Positions 8,221 through 16,797 of a stretch of 37,497 nucleotides of DNA are shown here, in pieces. A model generated the notes under the pieces. The model did no database searches. It was not told the DNA's origin and saw only the letters and a list, made by a program, of their open reading frames with translations. Where the stretch lies: the NCBI GenBank assembly GCA_030372995.1, contig JAUCPZ010000346.1, forward strand, positions 1 through 37,497. Reading direction: 5' to 3'. This DNA comes from Dehalococcoidia bacterium (lineage in GTDB: Bacteria > Chloroflexota > Dehalococcoidia > UBA2247 > RBG-13-53-26). Both the position numbers and the translations under genes were made by a program. Every line of letters begins with the position of its first letter. The first letter of the stretch is position 1.

Positions 8221-8254
8221 CGCTCAGAATGCCCCGCACAGCCCTGAACCGCAG

Positions 8255-9529
8255 CTACGGCCTTACCTGCCCGCTTCCCTGGATGATCCACTTGTAGCTG
8301 GTGAGCTCCTTCAACCCCAGGGGACCGCGCGCGTGGAATTTCTGGGTGCTGATGCCGACCTCCGCCCCCAGCCCAAACTGTCCCCCGTCGGTGAAGCGCG
8401 TGCTGGCGTTCACGTAAACGCAGGCTGCGTCCACCTCGTCCAGGAAGCGCGCCGCGTTGGACTTGTCCTCGGTGACGATGGCCTCCGAATGGCCTGAACC
8501 GTAACGGTCGATGTGCTCCAGCGCCTCGTCTAGCGACTTCATCACCTTGACCGCAGCGATCAGCGCCAGATACTCCTTGCCCCAGTCTTTGTCGGTGGCC
8601 GGCACGATCTTGAGGCCTGGCGTACCCTGGAGTATCTGCTGGGAGCCCCAGTCGCAGTGCAGCTCCACGCCCGCCTTGGCGAACTCCGGCGCGAGCGCCT
8701 TGAGGAACGCGTCGGCGATTTCGGCGTGCACGAGGATAGTGTCCAGCGCATTGCATACTGTGGGGCGCTGCACCTTGGCGTTGTAGACGATGGCCACCGC
8801 ATCACCCAGCTTGGCGCTCTTGTCAACGAAGGTGTGGCAGACCCCCACGCCACCCGCCAGCACCGGCATCTTGGCATTACTGGCCACGAACTTGATCAGT
8901 TCCGCCCCGCCCCGGGGCACGACGAGGTCGATCTGACCGCTCATCTTCAGCATGTGGTCCACCACCGACCGGTCCGTCGATTCGATGATCTGAATGGCGC
9001 CATCCGGGACGCCCGCTTCGTAGGCTGACCTCTGCACAATCCTCGCCAGGGCCAGGTTGGAATGGATGGCCTCCTTGCCACCGCGCAGAATCACCGCGTT
9101 CCCCGATTTCAGGCACAGTGTGGAGATGTCCACCGTGACGTTGGGACGGCTTTCGTAGATGGCGGCGATGACCCCGAGAGGCACGCGCTTGCGGCTGATC
9201 TGAAGACCATTCGGCATAGTGCGCGAGTCAAAGATCTCGCCGACCGGATCGGGCAGCCCGGCTACGGTCTTCACATCTGTCGCTATGCCCGCGATGCGGG
9301 TCGTGTTCAGCATCAGGCGGTCCTGCATGGCCGCGCTCATGTTGGCTTCGTCCGCCGCGGCCATGTCCCGCTTGTTCTCCTCGATGATGTCATTGCGGTA
9401 TAGGGCCAGGTTCTCGGCGATGGACAGCAGAGCCTTGTTCTTCACCTCGGTGGGCAGGCGCGCCAGCTTCTTCGCCGCCGTCCTGGCAGCCGCCACCTTG
9501 GTCTCCAGTTCCTTTATGGCTGATGACAT
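8255..9529 (-). CDS. proA: Glutamate-5-semialdehyde dehydrogenase (gamma-glutamyl phosphate reductase)
   Basis: 424 residues, normal length. It reduces gamma-glutamyl phosphate to glutamate-5-semialdehyde with NADPH, the second step of proline synthesis. Family marks include VPLGVIAAIYESRPNVT near 116-132, the catalytic Cys259 in RPTVCNALDTILVH and a C-terminal FTDGGQFGLGAEVGIST segment. The ATG 9527-9529 follows an AGGAGGAGAGAAG ribosome site. The preceding SRPBCC gene overlaps its start by 16 bp, suggesting coupling. proC is 4 kb away on the same strand, and proB is not in the window. Confidence 0.97.
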   Translation of the reverse strand: MSSAIKELETKVAAARTAAKKLARLPTEVKNKALLSIAENLALYRNDIIEENKRDMAAADEANMSAAMQDRLMLNTTRIAGIATDVKTVAGLPDPVGEIFDSRTMPNGLQISRKRVPLGVIAAIYESRPNVTVDISTLCLKSGNAVILRGGKEAIHSNLALARIVQRSAYEAGVPDGAIQIIESTDRSVVDHMLKMSGQIDLVVPRGGAELIKFVASNAKMPVLAGGVGVCHTFVDKSAKLGDAVAIVYNAKVQRPTVCNALDTILVHAEIADAFLKALAPEFAKAGVELHCDWGSQQILQGTPGLKIVPATDKDWGKEYLALIAAVKVMKSLDEALEHIDRYGSGHSEAIVTEDKSNAARFLDEVDAACVYVNASTRFTDGGQFGLGAEVGISTQKFHARGPLGLKELTSYKWIIQGSGQVRP

Positions 9530-9966
9530 CTTCTCTCCTCCTGAGACCGAGGGGCTGAGCCCTCAACCTTGACCATCATGTCATGCACGATTTCTTGGGA
9601 CAGAGCCTGGCCGATCCACCAGATCAGGGGGGCGAGCAGACCGGTAGCCTCGCCGCCAACGATGACCCGGGTATGGCCATCCTCTGGCTTCAATGCGTAA
9701 TAGCGGCTCAGCCTGGCAATCAGGGCCTTCCCCTCCATCGTTAACCCCTGTCCCGGGGCGAAGTCGGTGATCGTCGCGTACAGATGAACCGGTATGACAC
9801 ACCAGATGATGATGCGCAACCGGGAGCCAACGCCCAGTGGCCCCTCAGAGAGCTTCTTGACACGGTAGACTGCTTTCGTCCAGCCAGGCCACGTCTCCGG
9901 GTCAGCCACGGCGTCCCAGATGGCCTGCGGAGTGGCCTTGATTCTGATGTCCGCCTCGAACTTCAT
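9514..9966 (-). CDS. SRPBCC-family protein (polyketide cyclase/dehydrase-like)
   Basis: About 150 residues from ATG 9964-9966 (MKFEADIRIKATPQAIWDAV). The N-terminal strand followed by PETWPGWTKAV, then RLRIIIWCVIPVHLYATIT and a long C-terminal helix, is the START/Bet v1 fold of the SRPBCC superfamily, which binds hydrophobic ligands. The function is unknown. The frame is open up to 10125, but the extra 53 codons lack the fold and have no ribosome site. It precedes and overlaps proA by 16 bp, with no obvious metabolic link. Confidence 0.8.
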   Translation of the reverse strand: MKFEADIRIKATPQAIWDAVADPETWPGWTKAVYRVKKLSEGPLGVGSRLRIIIWCVIPVHLYATITDFAPGQGLTMEGKALIARLSRYYALKPEDGHTRVIVGGEATGLLAPLIWWIGQALSQEIVHDMMVKVEGSAPRSQEERRCHQP

Positions 9967-10464
9967 GGTGCCTGAATCAATCCCGTCGTAGTTCCCAGCC
10001 ATGGGGGACTGAGAAGGTGATCTCGGAGATGCCACGGACTCCGCCAGAAAGGACCTGCCTCTCTCTATACCCTTGATGACGAACCCGCCGGTACGTCTTA
10101 GGTCCCTGACCTTGCCTCGGCACAATACTCATCAGCAGGTTCTCTTGGTGACCGCGCTTTGAACGTCGGGGGCGTCTCCGCCGACTGCTTGAAACCGGGC
10201 GCGGGCTTCAGTAACGGATGGGCTGCCGTTTGGCATCTCTCTGCGTGGCACTCAACCGTCTTCTGCCAAGTACATTTTATCAGAAGGGTTTGATTGCATG
10301 TAAGGATAGCTATTGGTGGGCAGTTTGTCCCGGCTCCGGATGCGTGATTGACGCCACCTGACCGCCAGGGGGGAGGAGTCCGACTCTTCAGTCAGGAGCC
10401 GGTCAGGGCCGTTGCTGCTCGCCATTGTAAACCTGCGGGTGGTACCATTTCTGGGGGCACGTCG
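9967..10464. other. Divergent intergenic region, no gene seen
   Basis: About 500 bp between the divergent SRPBCC and DUF362 genes. It holds open frames contiguous with both neighbours that look like non-coding extensions. A TGGTACCAT element (extended -10) lies at 10440-10448, 16 nt before the DUF362 ATG. A G-run followed by GGAGGAG (10369-10378) is present but has no convincing start behind it. Confidence 0.5.
10440..10448 (+). promoter_or_regulatory. Candidate extended -10 for DUF362 gene
   Basis: TGG-TACCAT, 16 nt before the ATG at 10465. No clear -35, as is common for extended -10 promoters. Confidence 0.3.
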
Positions 10465-11814
10465 ATGGTAGTCTCTGTAGTTAGAATGGCGGAACCTTTG
10501 CAGTCGCTGCGTGAGGCCATCGCTCTCTGCGACGGCTTTGCGCGCCTGAGGACCCACGACCGAGTCCTGGTGAAACCCAATGCCTCTTATGGCTTGAGGG
10601 TGCCGCACTACGGCACAACAACCACCACGACTATTCTCGAAGGGCTCATCCGGTTACTGGCTGAACGAGGCTGCAGGGATATCTCGATCGCCGAAGGTTC
10701 CCTTGAAGTGCTAGGTTGTGACACGCAGAAGGCCTTTGCGCGCACACAGATTGACAAGCTTGCCAAGAGGTACGGCACAAAGCTGATCGATCTCAACCGG
10801 GGGCCCTTTCAACAGGAGGATCTCGGAGGTGTCAAAGTCCAGATCGCTAAGGCGGCTCTTGAGACAGACTTTCTGATCAATGTTCCAGTCCTGAAGACCC
10901 ACTATGTGACCAAGGTTTCCTTAAGCTTCAAGAACCTCAAAGGGTGCCTGAGTCCGGCATCAAAGAACAAGTTCCACGTAACGAAACGGCTGAATCACCT
11001 TATCTACCTGCTCAACGAGGTTTTGAGAAGTGACCTTACCGTGATTGACGGCACCTACATGTTGGAAGCCGGCCCGGAGATCGTGCTGGGCACGGCCCAC
11101 CGCAAGAATCTGATCATTGCAGGCCAGGATGGATTCGCCTGCGACGTGGTGGGTGCTACGATCCTGGGGATCGATCCCTCGGAGGTTGGCTATCTGCGTG
11201 AATATGCCGAGGCGCACGGCCGGTCTCTGAGCGTAGATGCCATTCAGATCAGGGGAGAGAGGGACATCGATGCCTTGAGAGAGAAGCTGAACTGGAGGGC
11301 CGATGCCGAGAGGGAACTGCTGGCGCCCGCTGGAATTACGGGTCTTTCGTTACCCTATCCTGGTGAGAGTTGCTGCTCAAAATGCTATGCCATGCTGGGA
11401 ATGTCGCTGGTCGCGTTCATCAAGGAGAATTCCAAGCGGGACTTCGGCGATGCAGCCATATACTGCGGCGGAGAGCTGGAACCGGAAGCAGACAGGCAGA
11501 AGACGATCCTCTACGGCAACTGCGCCACCAAGAAGAACAGCCTGAGGCCACATGGTGCAATGACGGTGAAGGGGTGTCCCCCACGGCTCACAGATACGCT
11601 GTTTGCCTTGTGCAAGTTGCTTCTGAGCAGGCCGCGGGCGCTCAGAGTTATGCCGGTCGCGTTGCTGAAACTCGCAGGAGCAGGGGTCGGAATCTACAAC
11701 TACAAACTGCCGAAATGGAAGACCTACGAGTCAGACATGTTTGAAAAGAGGCACTTCGCGCTGTCCCGGCGCTGGCCTGCCCACAAAGACATAGCGAAAG
11801 GTGGCGCACACTAA
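10465..11814 (+). CDS. DUF362 protein with Cys-rich C-terminal domain
   Basis: 450 residues from ATG 10465 (MVVSVVRMAEPLQSL); a longer frame to 10348 is unlikely because it lacks family similarity. Residues about 30-280 are a DUF362 domain: VLVKPNASYG, then INVPVLKTHYVTKVSLSFKN and DGTYMLEAGPEIVLG. The C-terminal part has regularly placed cysteines: C303, C304 and C307 (ESCCSKCYAM), C334 (YCGG), C353 (GNC) and C371 (KGCPPRL), which could hold an iron-sulfur or other metal site. DUF362 proteins occur mostly in anaerobes, often fused to ferredoxin domains, and their reaction is unknown. No signal peptide is seen. It is the last plus-strand gene before the AT-richer block. Confidence 0.85.
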   Translation: MVVSVVRMAEPLQSLREAIALCDGFARLRTHDRVLVKPNASYGLRVPHYGTTTTTTILEGLIRLLAERGCRDISIAEGSLEVLGCDTQKAFARTQIDKLAKRYGTKLIDLNRGPFQQEDLGGVKVQIAKAALETDFLINVPVLKTHYVTKVSLSFKNLKGCLSPASKNKFHVTKRLNHLIYLLNEVLRSDLTVIDGTYMLEAGPEIVLGTAHRKNLIIAGQDGFACDVVGATILGIDPSEVGYLREYAEAHGRSLSVDAIQIRGERDIDALREKLNWRADAERELLAPAGITGLSLPYPGESCCSKCYAMLGMSLVAFIKENSKRDFGDAAIYCGGELEPEADRQKTILYGNCATKKNSLRPHGAMTVKGCPPRLTDTLFALCKLLLSRPRALRVMPVALLKLAGAGVGIYNYKLPKWKTYESDMFEKRHFALSRRWPAHKDIAKGGAH

Positions 11815-11914
11815 GCAACGTTTAGGTCATACACAAAGATCCACCTGCTGCCACGAGAAACCGAAGACGAAGTTCCCTCTGCTCTCCTCAGCAACAGTGC
11901 ATGCGAATGAGCTG

Positions 11915-12949
11915 CTATTTCACATGCCTGATCAGTGCTTCCACTCCTCCATTCTCATCAACCCATTTCTTCAAGAGCTTTAGCCCAAGTTCCACGCCTA
12001 CCTTCGGTTCATATCCCAGATCCCTCTTTGCAGCACTAATATCATGGGTCGTTCTGTTGGTAGCCATTCCTACAGCATAGCGGGTAACCACGGGTTCGAG
12101 ATTCTCGGCAAGATATGGGATCCGCCAGACGAAATCCGAGACACAGGCGATACTCCAGGCAATGCGCTTGGGCACGGCGATAGAAGGTTTCGGAAGATTG
12201 AGGGTCTCACAGAGTCTGTCCACAAAGTCTCGTATCCTTGTTTCCTCTCCGTCGGAGACAAAATAGGGTCTTCCGGCACATGTGCTCGATTTTCCAGCCA
12301 GAATGCAGGCATCAGCAGCATCCGTAACATATGTCATGTCAATAGCTGCATTATCGGCGCCAGCAATCTTGATCATTCGCTTCTTGACTATTCTGCTCAC
12401 GATTCTTGGTACAAATCCGATGAGATCCCTTGGGCCCCAGATAGCATGGGGCCGAATGGCAACAGTCTCTAGTCCATTAGGGTCATTCGCGGCAAGTATT
12501 TCCTGCTCAGCTCTTGCCTTCGCTTCACAGTAGTAGTTCGCAAATTTGCGTGGGTAGGGCTGGCTCTCGTCAATATGGACGTGATCCGTATAGTCATAGA
12601 CCACACCGGGAGTGCTCACATAGACAAGCCTCTTCACCCCCATCTTCTGGCAGGATCTGAGAACATGTATCGCGCCAAGGTAGTTTGATTCCCAGAATTG
12701 CCTCCTTGTTCCCCAGTCTGCAGATCGGGCGGCCGCGTGATAGACTATCTCAATACCTTCCATTGCGGCGTCAATGGCGTCTTCATCCATAAGGCTTCCA
12801 TAGGACAATTGAACTTCCCGATATCTCCTCAGGTAGTCGAGATTACTTGATCCTCTGACAAGGCATCTGACCCTGTCACCTTGTTCGATACACTTGTCGA
12901 CCAGATAGCTTCCAAGAAAGCCTGTTGCGCCAGTCACCAACACGTTCAT
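11915..12949 (-). CDS. NAD(P)-dependent epimerase / 3beta-HSD (OleD-like) reductase
   Basis: 344-residue extended short-chain dehydrogenase. The NAD motif TGATGFLG is at residues 6-13, HAAA at 71-74, the catalytic Ser112 (VYVST) and Y140-x3-K144. After these come IRPHAIWGPRD and the DMTYVTDAADA region typical of 3beta-hydroxysteroid dehydrogenase/isomerase and of OleD, the reductase of 2-alkyl-3-keto acids in long-chain olefin synthesis. Start ATG 12947-12949 follows a GGGAGAG site. It is the most downstream of three minus-strand genes with a KAS III, which is a suggestive but unproven ketone or lipid context. No OleB or OleC homologue is present. Confidence 0.85.
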   Translation of the reverse strand: MNVLVTGATGFLGSYLVDKCIEQGDRVRCLVRGSSNLDYLRRYREVQLSYGSLMDEDAIDAAMEGIEIVYHAAARSADWGTRRQFWESNYLGAIHVLRSCQKMGVKRLVYVSTPGVVYDYTDHVHIDESQPYPRKFANYYCEAKARAEQEILAANDPNGLETVAIRPHAIWGPRDLIGFVPRIVSRIVKKRMIKIAGADNAAIDMTYVTDAADACILAGKSSTCAGRPYFVSDGEETRIRDFVDRLCETLNLPKPSIAVPKRIAWSIACVSDFVWRIPYLAENLEPVVTRYAVGMATNRTTHDISAAKRDLGYEPKVGVELGLKLLKKWVDENGGVEALIRHVK

Positions 12950-13193
12950 AGCTCTTCTCTCCCTGGGTCAGTCTCTCGGCTATCGTCCGGAGAGAACCGA
13001 GCGGTGTGCTTGCGACGTTTTAAGGCCTGAATTGGCCGGGGAGACGTAGCAAGTCCGAAGTTTGAGCGACTGGGGGCAAACGCAAAGTGCGTGAACATAG
13101 AGACTATCCCCGCTCCTCTAGTCATTCCTTCCTGCTTCTGAGAGACGGCGACTTCGCTGCAACTGAAAAAGAGAACAGTCAATGGACACCGAA

Positions 13194-14729
13194 CTATGGC
13201 AGACCCCGCCCACTTCGTTTCTGTATCTTCCAGACGCAGGGAGAGTGGCTCGTTCTCGGTGGAGTGATAGTAAGGCAGGATGTCCCCAGTCTGTCCTGCA
13301 TCATCCCACAGAAACAGCAGAAATATGGCACCCCCTTTCTTTGAAATGACCAGGGATGGGCTTTCTCCGTAATCCCCTGGTCGAAAGGTTTTCTTTGGCT
13401 GGTGCCTCCTCCGTATGTCCCCAGATAAGCCCAGTAAAGCAAGGAGTCGTTCAAAGGGAGATACCTCCCCGATGCTATGATGATAGAATCGATGATCTTC
13501 TCCATCCATTTCTTCCAAAGCGGAAATGGCGCGTACACTCCGGATCTAAGGAGACGGCCTCCACTTCCACAGGGGTCAAGGATGAAAGTGATGGATTCAT
13601 CGTCCTCTGTGACAGTGTACCTGGCAGAAGGAAGCCCCTTCCCGTTGCAGGCATCAGCACCAAGTAGTTTGAGTGCGAGAAGAGAAAGCAGTTCCTGGAG
13701 AGATAACGATGTCGCCTTAGAGACCCATTGTTGCCGGACGCACTTGTCGTATTGATATTGGAGGGCCTGCTCTAGGCCTTGTTCCCCCTTCTTGGCCGCT
13801 ATGAAAGTCAGGGTGCATGCCATGGCATTGACATACAGATCATGGAGAAACAGGAATTCATCCTTCGCTTCACTGCATAATCGCCGGGCTTTTCTGCTGT
13901 CTCCATTATTGAGACACTCCACAATGCGATCCGGTAGCGGCCTTGAAAGCTCCGCAAGTTCGGGGTCAGAGAAGTAGCGCTTTTTCGGGTGTTTGGGGGG
14001 CAAAGCCGACACGGTCTTCTTCTGAAATCCCAACCGCTGGTAGTATTCTGCAGGGATCTTGTTGGGATCTTTGTACACATGCCAGATGCAGTACTCGCCT
14101 GAGGCATGATGAGTGAGATCCAGGGGCCAGAGAAGGTACCCAAACGTTTCAAACGGAACAATCTCATTGACGAAACAGCAGTGAATGCAGTAGTAAGGGA
14201 ATCCGCTACGACTATGTGTCCACCAATGGGGCTGCTCTGTGAAACGGGCGCCACGCGGCGGGCCATATCCCCCCTTGAGCAAGAGACGGCCTCCACTTCC
14301 ACAGGGCGTGAGATGGAAGCTGAATTTCTCATCGTCTTCCGTGATCGCAAACTTGCCCGGATACTGCCCGGCCCCAAAGCAACTGTGGGCACGCCAGGAG
14401 TACTTCGCCAAGAGCATGACGTGAAATCTGGGATACGCGGTCAGTATGCTCGCAGTAGTAAGACATTGTCTCCACGCGCACTGTCTGAGAATGTAGCGAA
14501 ACATATCCTCCAGCATGTCTTCACCAAGCTCGCTCCCTATCCAGCACCAAAGCGCGGTGGTCGTCTCCACGCAGAGATCTCGAAAGTCCACAGTCGAGTC
14601 TCTCATAACTTTGCAGAGTTCTATTGCCTCAGGGATCCTCCTTGCATCTATTCTGGAGATGATCCGGTCTGGCAAGGAAGTGGATAGCTCATTCAGTTGT
14701 TGAGATGTGAAGACCTTCTGTTCTGCCAC
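13194..14729 (-). CDS. Unrecognised protein of two tandem cysteine-motif repeats
   Basis: 511 residues; I do not recognise a named family. It consists of two repeats of about 246 residues, starting at LPDRIISRI (residue 19) and LPDRIVECL (265). Each has a helical first half, then TEDDE followed by PCGSGGRLL (C143; C387), then H/PW-x-FPYY or VPYF with C-x2-C (C181/C184; C471/C474), and finally a CxW motif (C214 CIWHVYK; C498 CVWKIQK). Four cysteines per repeat could bind a metal or cluster. Repeat 2 carries about 45 extra residues between PCGSGGRLL and HPW. GTG 14727-14729 is the start, with AGGGGA upstream. PCGSGGRL superficially resembles the SEC-C motif but lacks its CxC and CC/CH pattern. 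It lies between the KAS III and the reductase. Confidence 0.8.
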   Translation of the reverse strand: MAEQKVFTSQQLNELSTSLPDRIISRIDARRIPEAIELCKVMRDSTVDFRDLCVETTTALWCWIGSELGEDMLEDMFRYILRQCAWRQCLTTASILTAYPRFHVMLLAKYSWRAHSCFGAGQYPGKFAITEDDEKFSFHLTPCGSGGRLLLKGGYGPPRGARFTEQPHWWTHSRSGFPYYCIHCCFVNEIVPFETFGYLLWPLDLTHHASGEYCIWHVYKDPNKIPAEYYQRLGFQKKTVSALPPKHPKKRYFSDPELAELSRPLPDRIVECLNNGDSRKARRLCSEAKDEFLFLHDLYVNAMACTLTFIAAKKGEQGLEQALQYQYDKCVRQQWVSKATSLSLQELLSLLALKLLGADACNGKGLPSARYTVTEDDESITFILDPCGSGGRLLRSGVYAPFPLWKKWMEKIIDSIIIASGRYLPLNDSLLYWAYLGTYGGGTSQRKPFDQGITEKAHPWSFQRKGVPYFCCFCGMMQDRLGTSCLTITPPRTSHSPCVWKIQKRSGRGLP

Positions 14730-15185
14730 TCGTCTTCCCCTGAGCCGCTACTGGTGATGGGCAAGCACCTAGCCGGAACCCCTGGCCCGAGCCGTTCAAG
14801 TTGTCGCATGACTACTTGACCGGTCAGACTGGGGAAATGTTCTGCGTGCAGCAGAGTCGGGTTGCATGGCCCTCCGCACCTGAGCACCCCGTCAACCAGC
14901 TAAGCGCTTGAACCCCGTGGTGACATGCCTCTGATTCGCCATAGCAGGGTCCTCTCTCATCACCGCCAGGACATCTTGACCCTGCCAGACCTGCCCCGAC
15001 CTCATGTGTCCAGCCCCAATGCTCCAGTCCAACGCAGAAGGCCATGCGCGCCAGTGGGTTGAAGATGCATGCGTCCCAAGCTGTTCTCCGCTGACTGCAA
15101 GTGGCGCAGCTCCAGTCAGCAGGTCGCCAGCATTAGCGTATACACAGACGCGCGTGTCCCACCGTGCCAGCCCGTGAGATCCACC
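14730..15185. other. Intergenic gap, nothing recognised
   Basis: 456 bp between two co-directional minus-strand genes. No ORF in it looks coding: candidates are short, rich in Cys, Trp and His from frame shadow, and lack ribosome sites. I see no clear terminator or promoter. It may be the decayed remnant of a gene lost from the cluster. Confidence 0.4.
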
Positions 15186-16217
15186 CTACCATCTCATCAG
15201 ATATGCTGCTCCTGTCCACCCGGTGCCGACGGAGAGAACCAGCATGAGGTCTCCCCTCTTCAGTTTCCCCTGCCTATTCAGCTCGTCCATAAGGATGCCG
15301 GTTGAGGCAGCGAATGTGTTTCCGGTGTGATCGATATCGAAGGGCACCTTCTCCATTGGCACACCCAGTTCAAGAGATACAGCCTTCTTGAGAAGAATGG
15401 TTGCCTGATGAACCAGCACCCAATCGAGATTGGGGATCTTGTCGCCATGATTCTTCTTGAACCAGTCAAACACCATCGATAGAGCATGAGGTCCATAGTC
15501 AACAACATTCTTCATATTCATCTCCGAATGACCTACAATGCCTTGAATCTTTGAAGGCTGGCAGAATTGGGCAATGCCTGATCTCGGAGTCAAGAATCCA
15601 TGGGGATCATGGAGAACACCCCAAAAAGTGTCAATTATCCCGCTCACGTCCCCCTCGGATGCGGCCCCCAAAACAATGGCAGCCCCTCCATCACCAGTGA
15701 AGAACATCGGAGCGTGGTGTTGTTCCAGATACCCAGAATAGACATTGGCAGCAGTGACCAGCACTTTGTTACAGGCGCCGCTGGAGATCAGCGCATTGGC
15801 CACATTCACCATTGTAGGCATTCCAGCACAAGTGGAGGGAAAGGTCAGGACTCCGCAATCCATTCGGGCCCCTACCGCCTTGTGAATGTCTGTTGCAGAA
15901 TCCGGCTCGACTGTGAAGTCAGGCGTCATTGTAGCGTGCATAATGAAGTCAATTTCCTTTGGGTCAACCTCCGCCATCTCAAGAGCCCTTCTAGCAGCAA
16001 GGGTGGCCAATTCTGTATCTGAGCAACCCTCATAGAGTGTATTGGTTTCATAGTTCAGGGAACGATGGCGGGTATTCACGCCAAAAACGAGCTCATACCA
16101 GTCTCTTTCGTATGCGTCGGCATATCTACTCTTTATGAGTGGAAACAGCTTGTCATTGTCCCAAACGTGTGGTGGAAAGCTGGAACCAGTGCCTAGAATC
16201 TTTGATGTTCGAGTCAT
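15186..16217 (-). CDS. Beta-ketoacyl-ACP synthase III-like (FabH/OleA-type thiolase fold)
   Basis: 343 residues. It has the full KAS III triad: Cys130 in PSTCAGM, His270 in VHQA and Asn300 in HTGNTFAAS, plus the C-terminal GTGWTGAAYLMRW loop. The family condenses acyl-CoA with malonyl-ACP or, in OleA-type members, two acyl-CoAs. Start ATG 16215-16217 is chosen over 16241 because AGGGAGG lies 9 nt upstream of it. There are no fab genes nearby, so a housekeeping FabH role is less likely than a secondary lipid or ketone role with the reductase at 11915. Composition is visibly AT-richer than the flanking genes. Confidence 0.9.
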   Translation of the reverse strand: MTRTSKILGTGSSFPPHVWDNDKLFPLIKSRYADAYERDWYELVFGVNTRHRSLNYETNTLYEGCSDTELATLAARRALEMAEVDPKEIDFIMHATMTPDFTVEPDSATDIHKAVGARMDCGVLTFPSTCAGMPTMVNVANALISSGACNKVLVTAANVYSGYLEQHHAPMFFTGDGGAAIVLGAASEGDVSGIIDTFWGVLHDPHGFLTPRSGIAQFCQPSKIQGIVGHSEMNMKNVVDYGPHALSMVFDWFKKNHGDKIPNLDWVLVHQATILLKKAVSLELGVPMEKVPFDIDHTGNTFAASTGILMDELNRQGKLKRGDLMLVLSVGTGWTGAAYLMRW

Positions 16218-16340
16218 GATAAGAATCCTCCCTACTGACAAGATTCTCTGACACTTGAAAACAGGCCGCGTGCTAGCGGTTGGAGCGGTGTATGAACTAT
16301 AGGAGCCTCATCATTCCCTGTCAAGGAAATCAGGCCCTTA

Positions 16341-16349
16341 TGCTATAAT
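16341..16349 (+). promoter_or_regulatory. Extended -10 promoter of mgtC-like gene
   Basis: TGC-TATAAT, with TATAAT at 16344-16349 and the ATG at 16360. The start of transcription would fall within a few bases of the ATG. The -35 is poor. Confidence 0.5.
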
Positions 16350-16359
16350 CACCGCCAAG

Positions 16360-16794
16360 ATGGAGCCGCTGAAGGTCTGGGAATTGACGCCCTGGACAGA
16401 GTTGGACGTTGTTCTCCGCCTCTTGATGGCGGCGATTGCCGGAGCTGTGATCGGTTACGACCGCGAGCGGGCGCAGAAGCCAGCCGGTATCCGCACCCTG
16501 ATGCTGGTCTCCCTGGGGTCCGCCCTTTTCACCACCATCTCCATCTTCGGCTTTGGCGACTATGCCGATCCCGCCAGGCTGGCCGCCGGGATCGTAGTGG
16601 GCATCGGATTTCTGGGGGCTGGCGTCATTCTTCATGCCGAGAAGGGGGTCATGGGACTTACCACCGCCGCCGCCGTCTGGGCAGTGGCCGCCACCGGGGT
16701 GGCCTTCGGCTGCGGGCTGTATTTGATCGCTCTGGCTTCTGCCCTCTTCATTCTCATCGCGCTGCGCCTCAGGACGAAACACCACCACGAATAG
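16360..16794 (+). CDS. MgtC/SapB-family membrane protein
   Basis: 144 residues with four hydrophobic helices. The conserved loop IAGAVIGYDRERAQKPAGIRTLMLVSLGSALFT contains the E-R/K-P-A-G-(I/L)-R-T signature of MgtC/SapB, followed by RLAAGIVVGIGFLGAGVIL and GLTTAAAVW. MgtC-type proteins modulate Mg2+ and phosphate homeostasis in the membrane rather than being shown Mg2+ transporters. The C-terminal cytosolic ACT-like domain of MgtC is absent, as in short SapB forms. It converges with the CoA transferase gene, 3 bp apart. Confidence 0.93.
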   Translation: MEPLKVWELTPWTELDVVLRLLMAAIAGAVIGYDRERAQKPAGIRTLMLVSLGSALFTTISIFGFGDYADPARLAAGIVVGIGFLGAGVILHAEKGVMGLTTAAAVWAVAATGVAFGCGLYLIALASALFILIALRLRTKHHHE

Positions 16795-16797
16795 GCT

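Noticed and set aside
12946-13518. 190-residue minus-strand ORF
   Set aside because: Overlaps the end of the tandem cysteine protein in another frame; its reading is not protein-like and the tandem repeats confirm the other frame.
13142-14729. SEC-C motif in the tandem protein
   Set aside because: PCGSGGRL lacks the CxCx...CC/CH pattern of SEC-C, and the second cysteine pair is about 40 or 85 residues away, so the resemblance is probably chance.
15069-15305. Short plus-strand ORF between the tandem protein and KAS III
   Set aside because: No ribosome site, overlaps the KAS III 3' end and has no family likeness.
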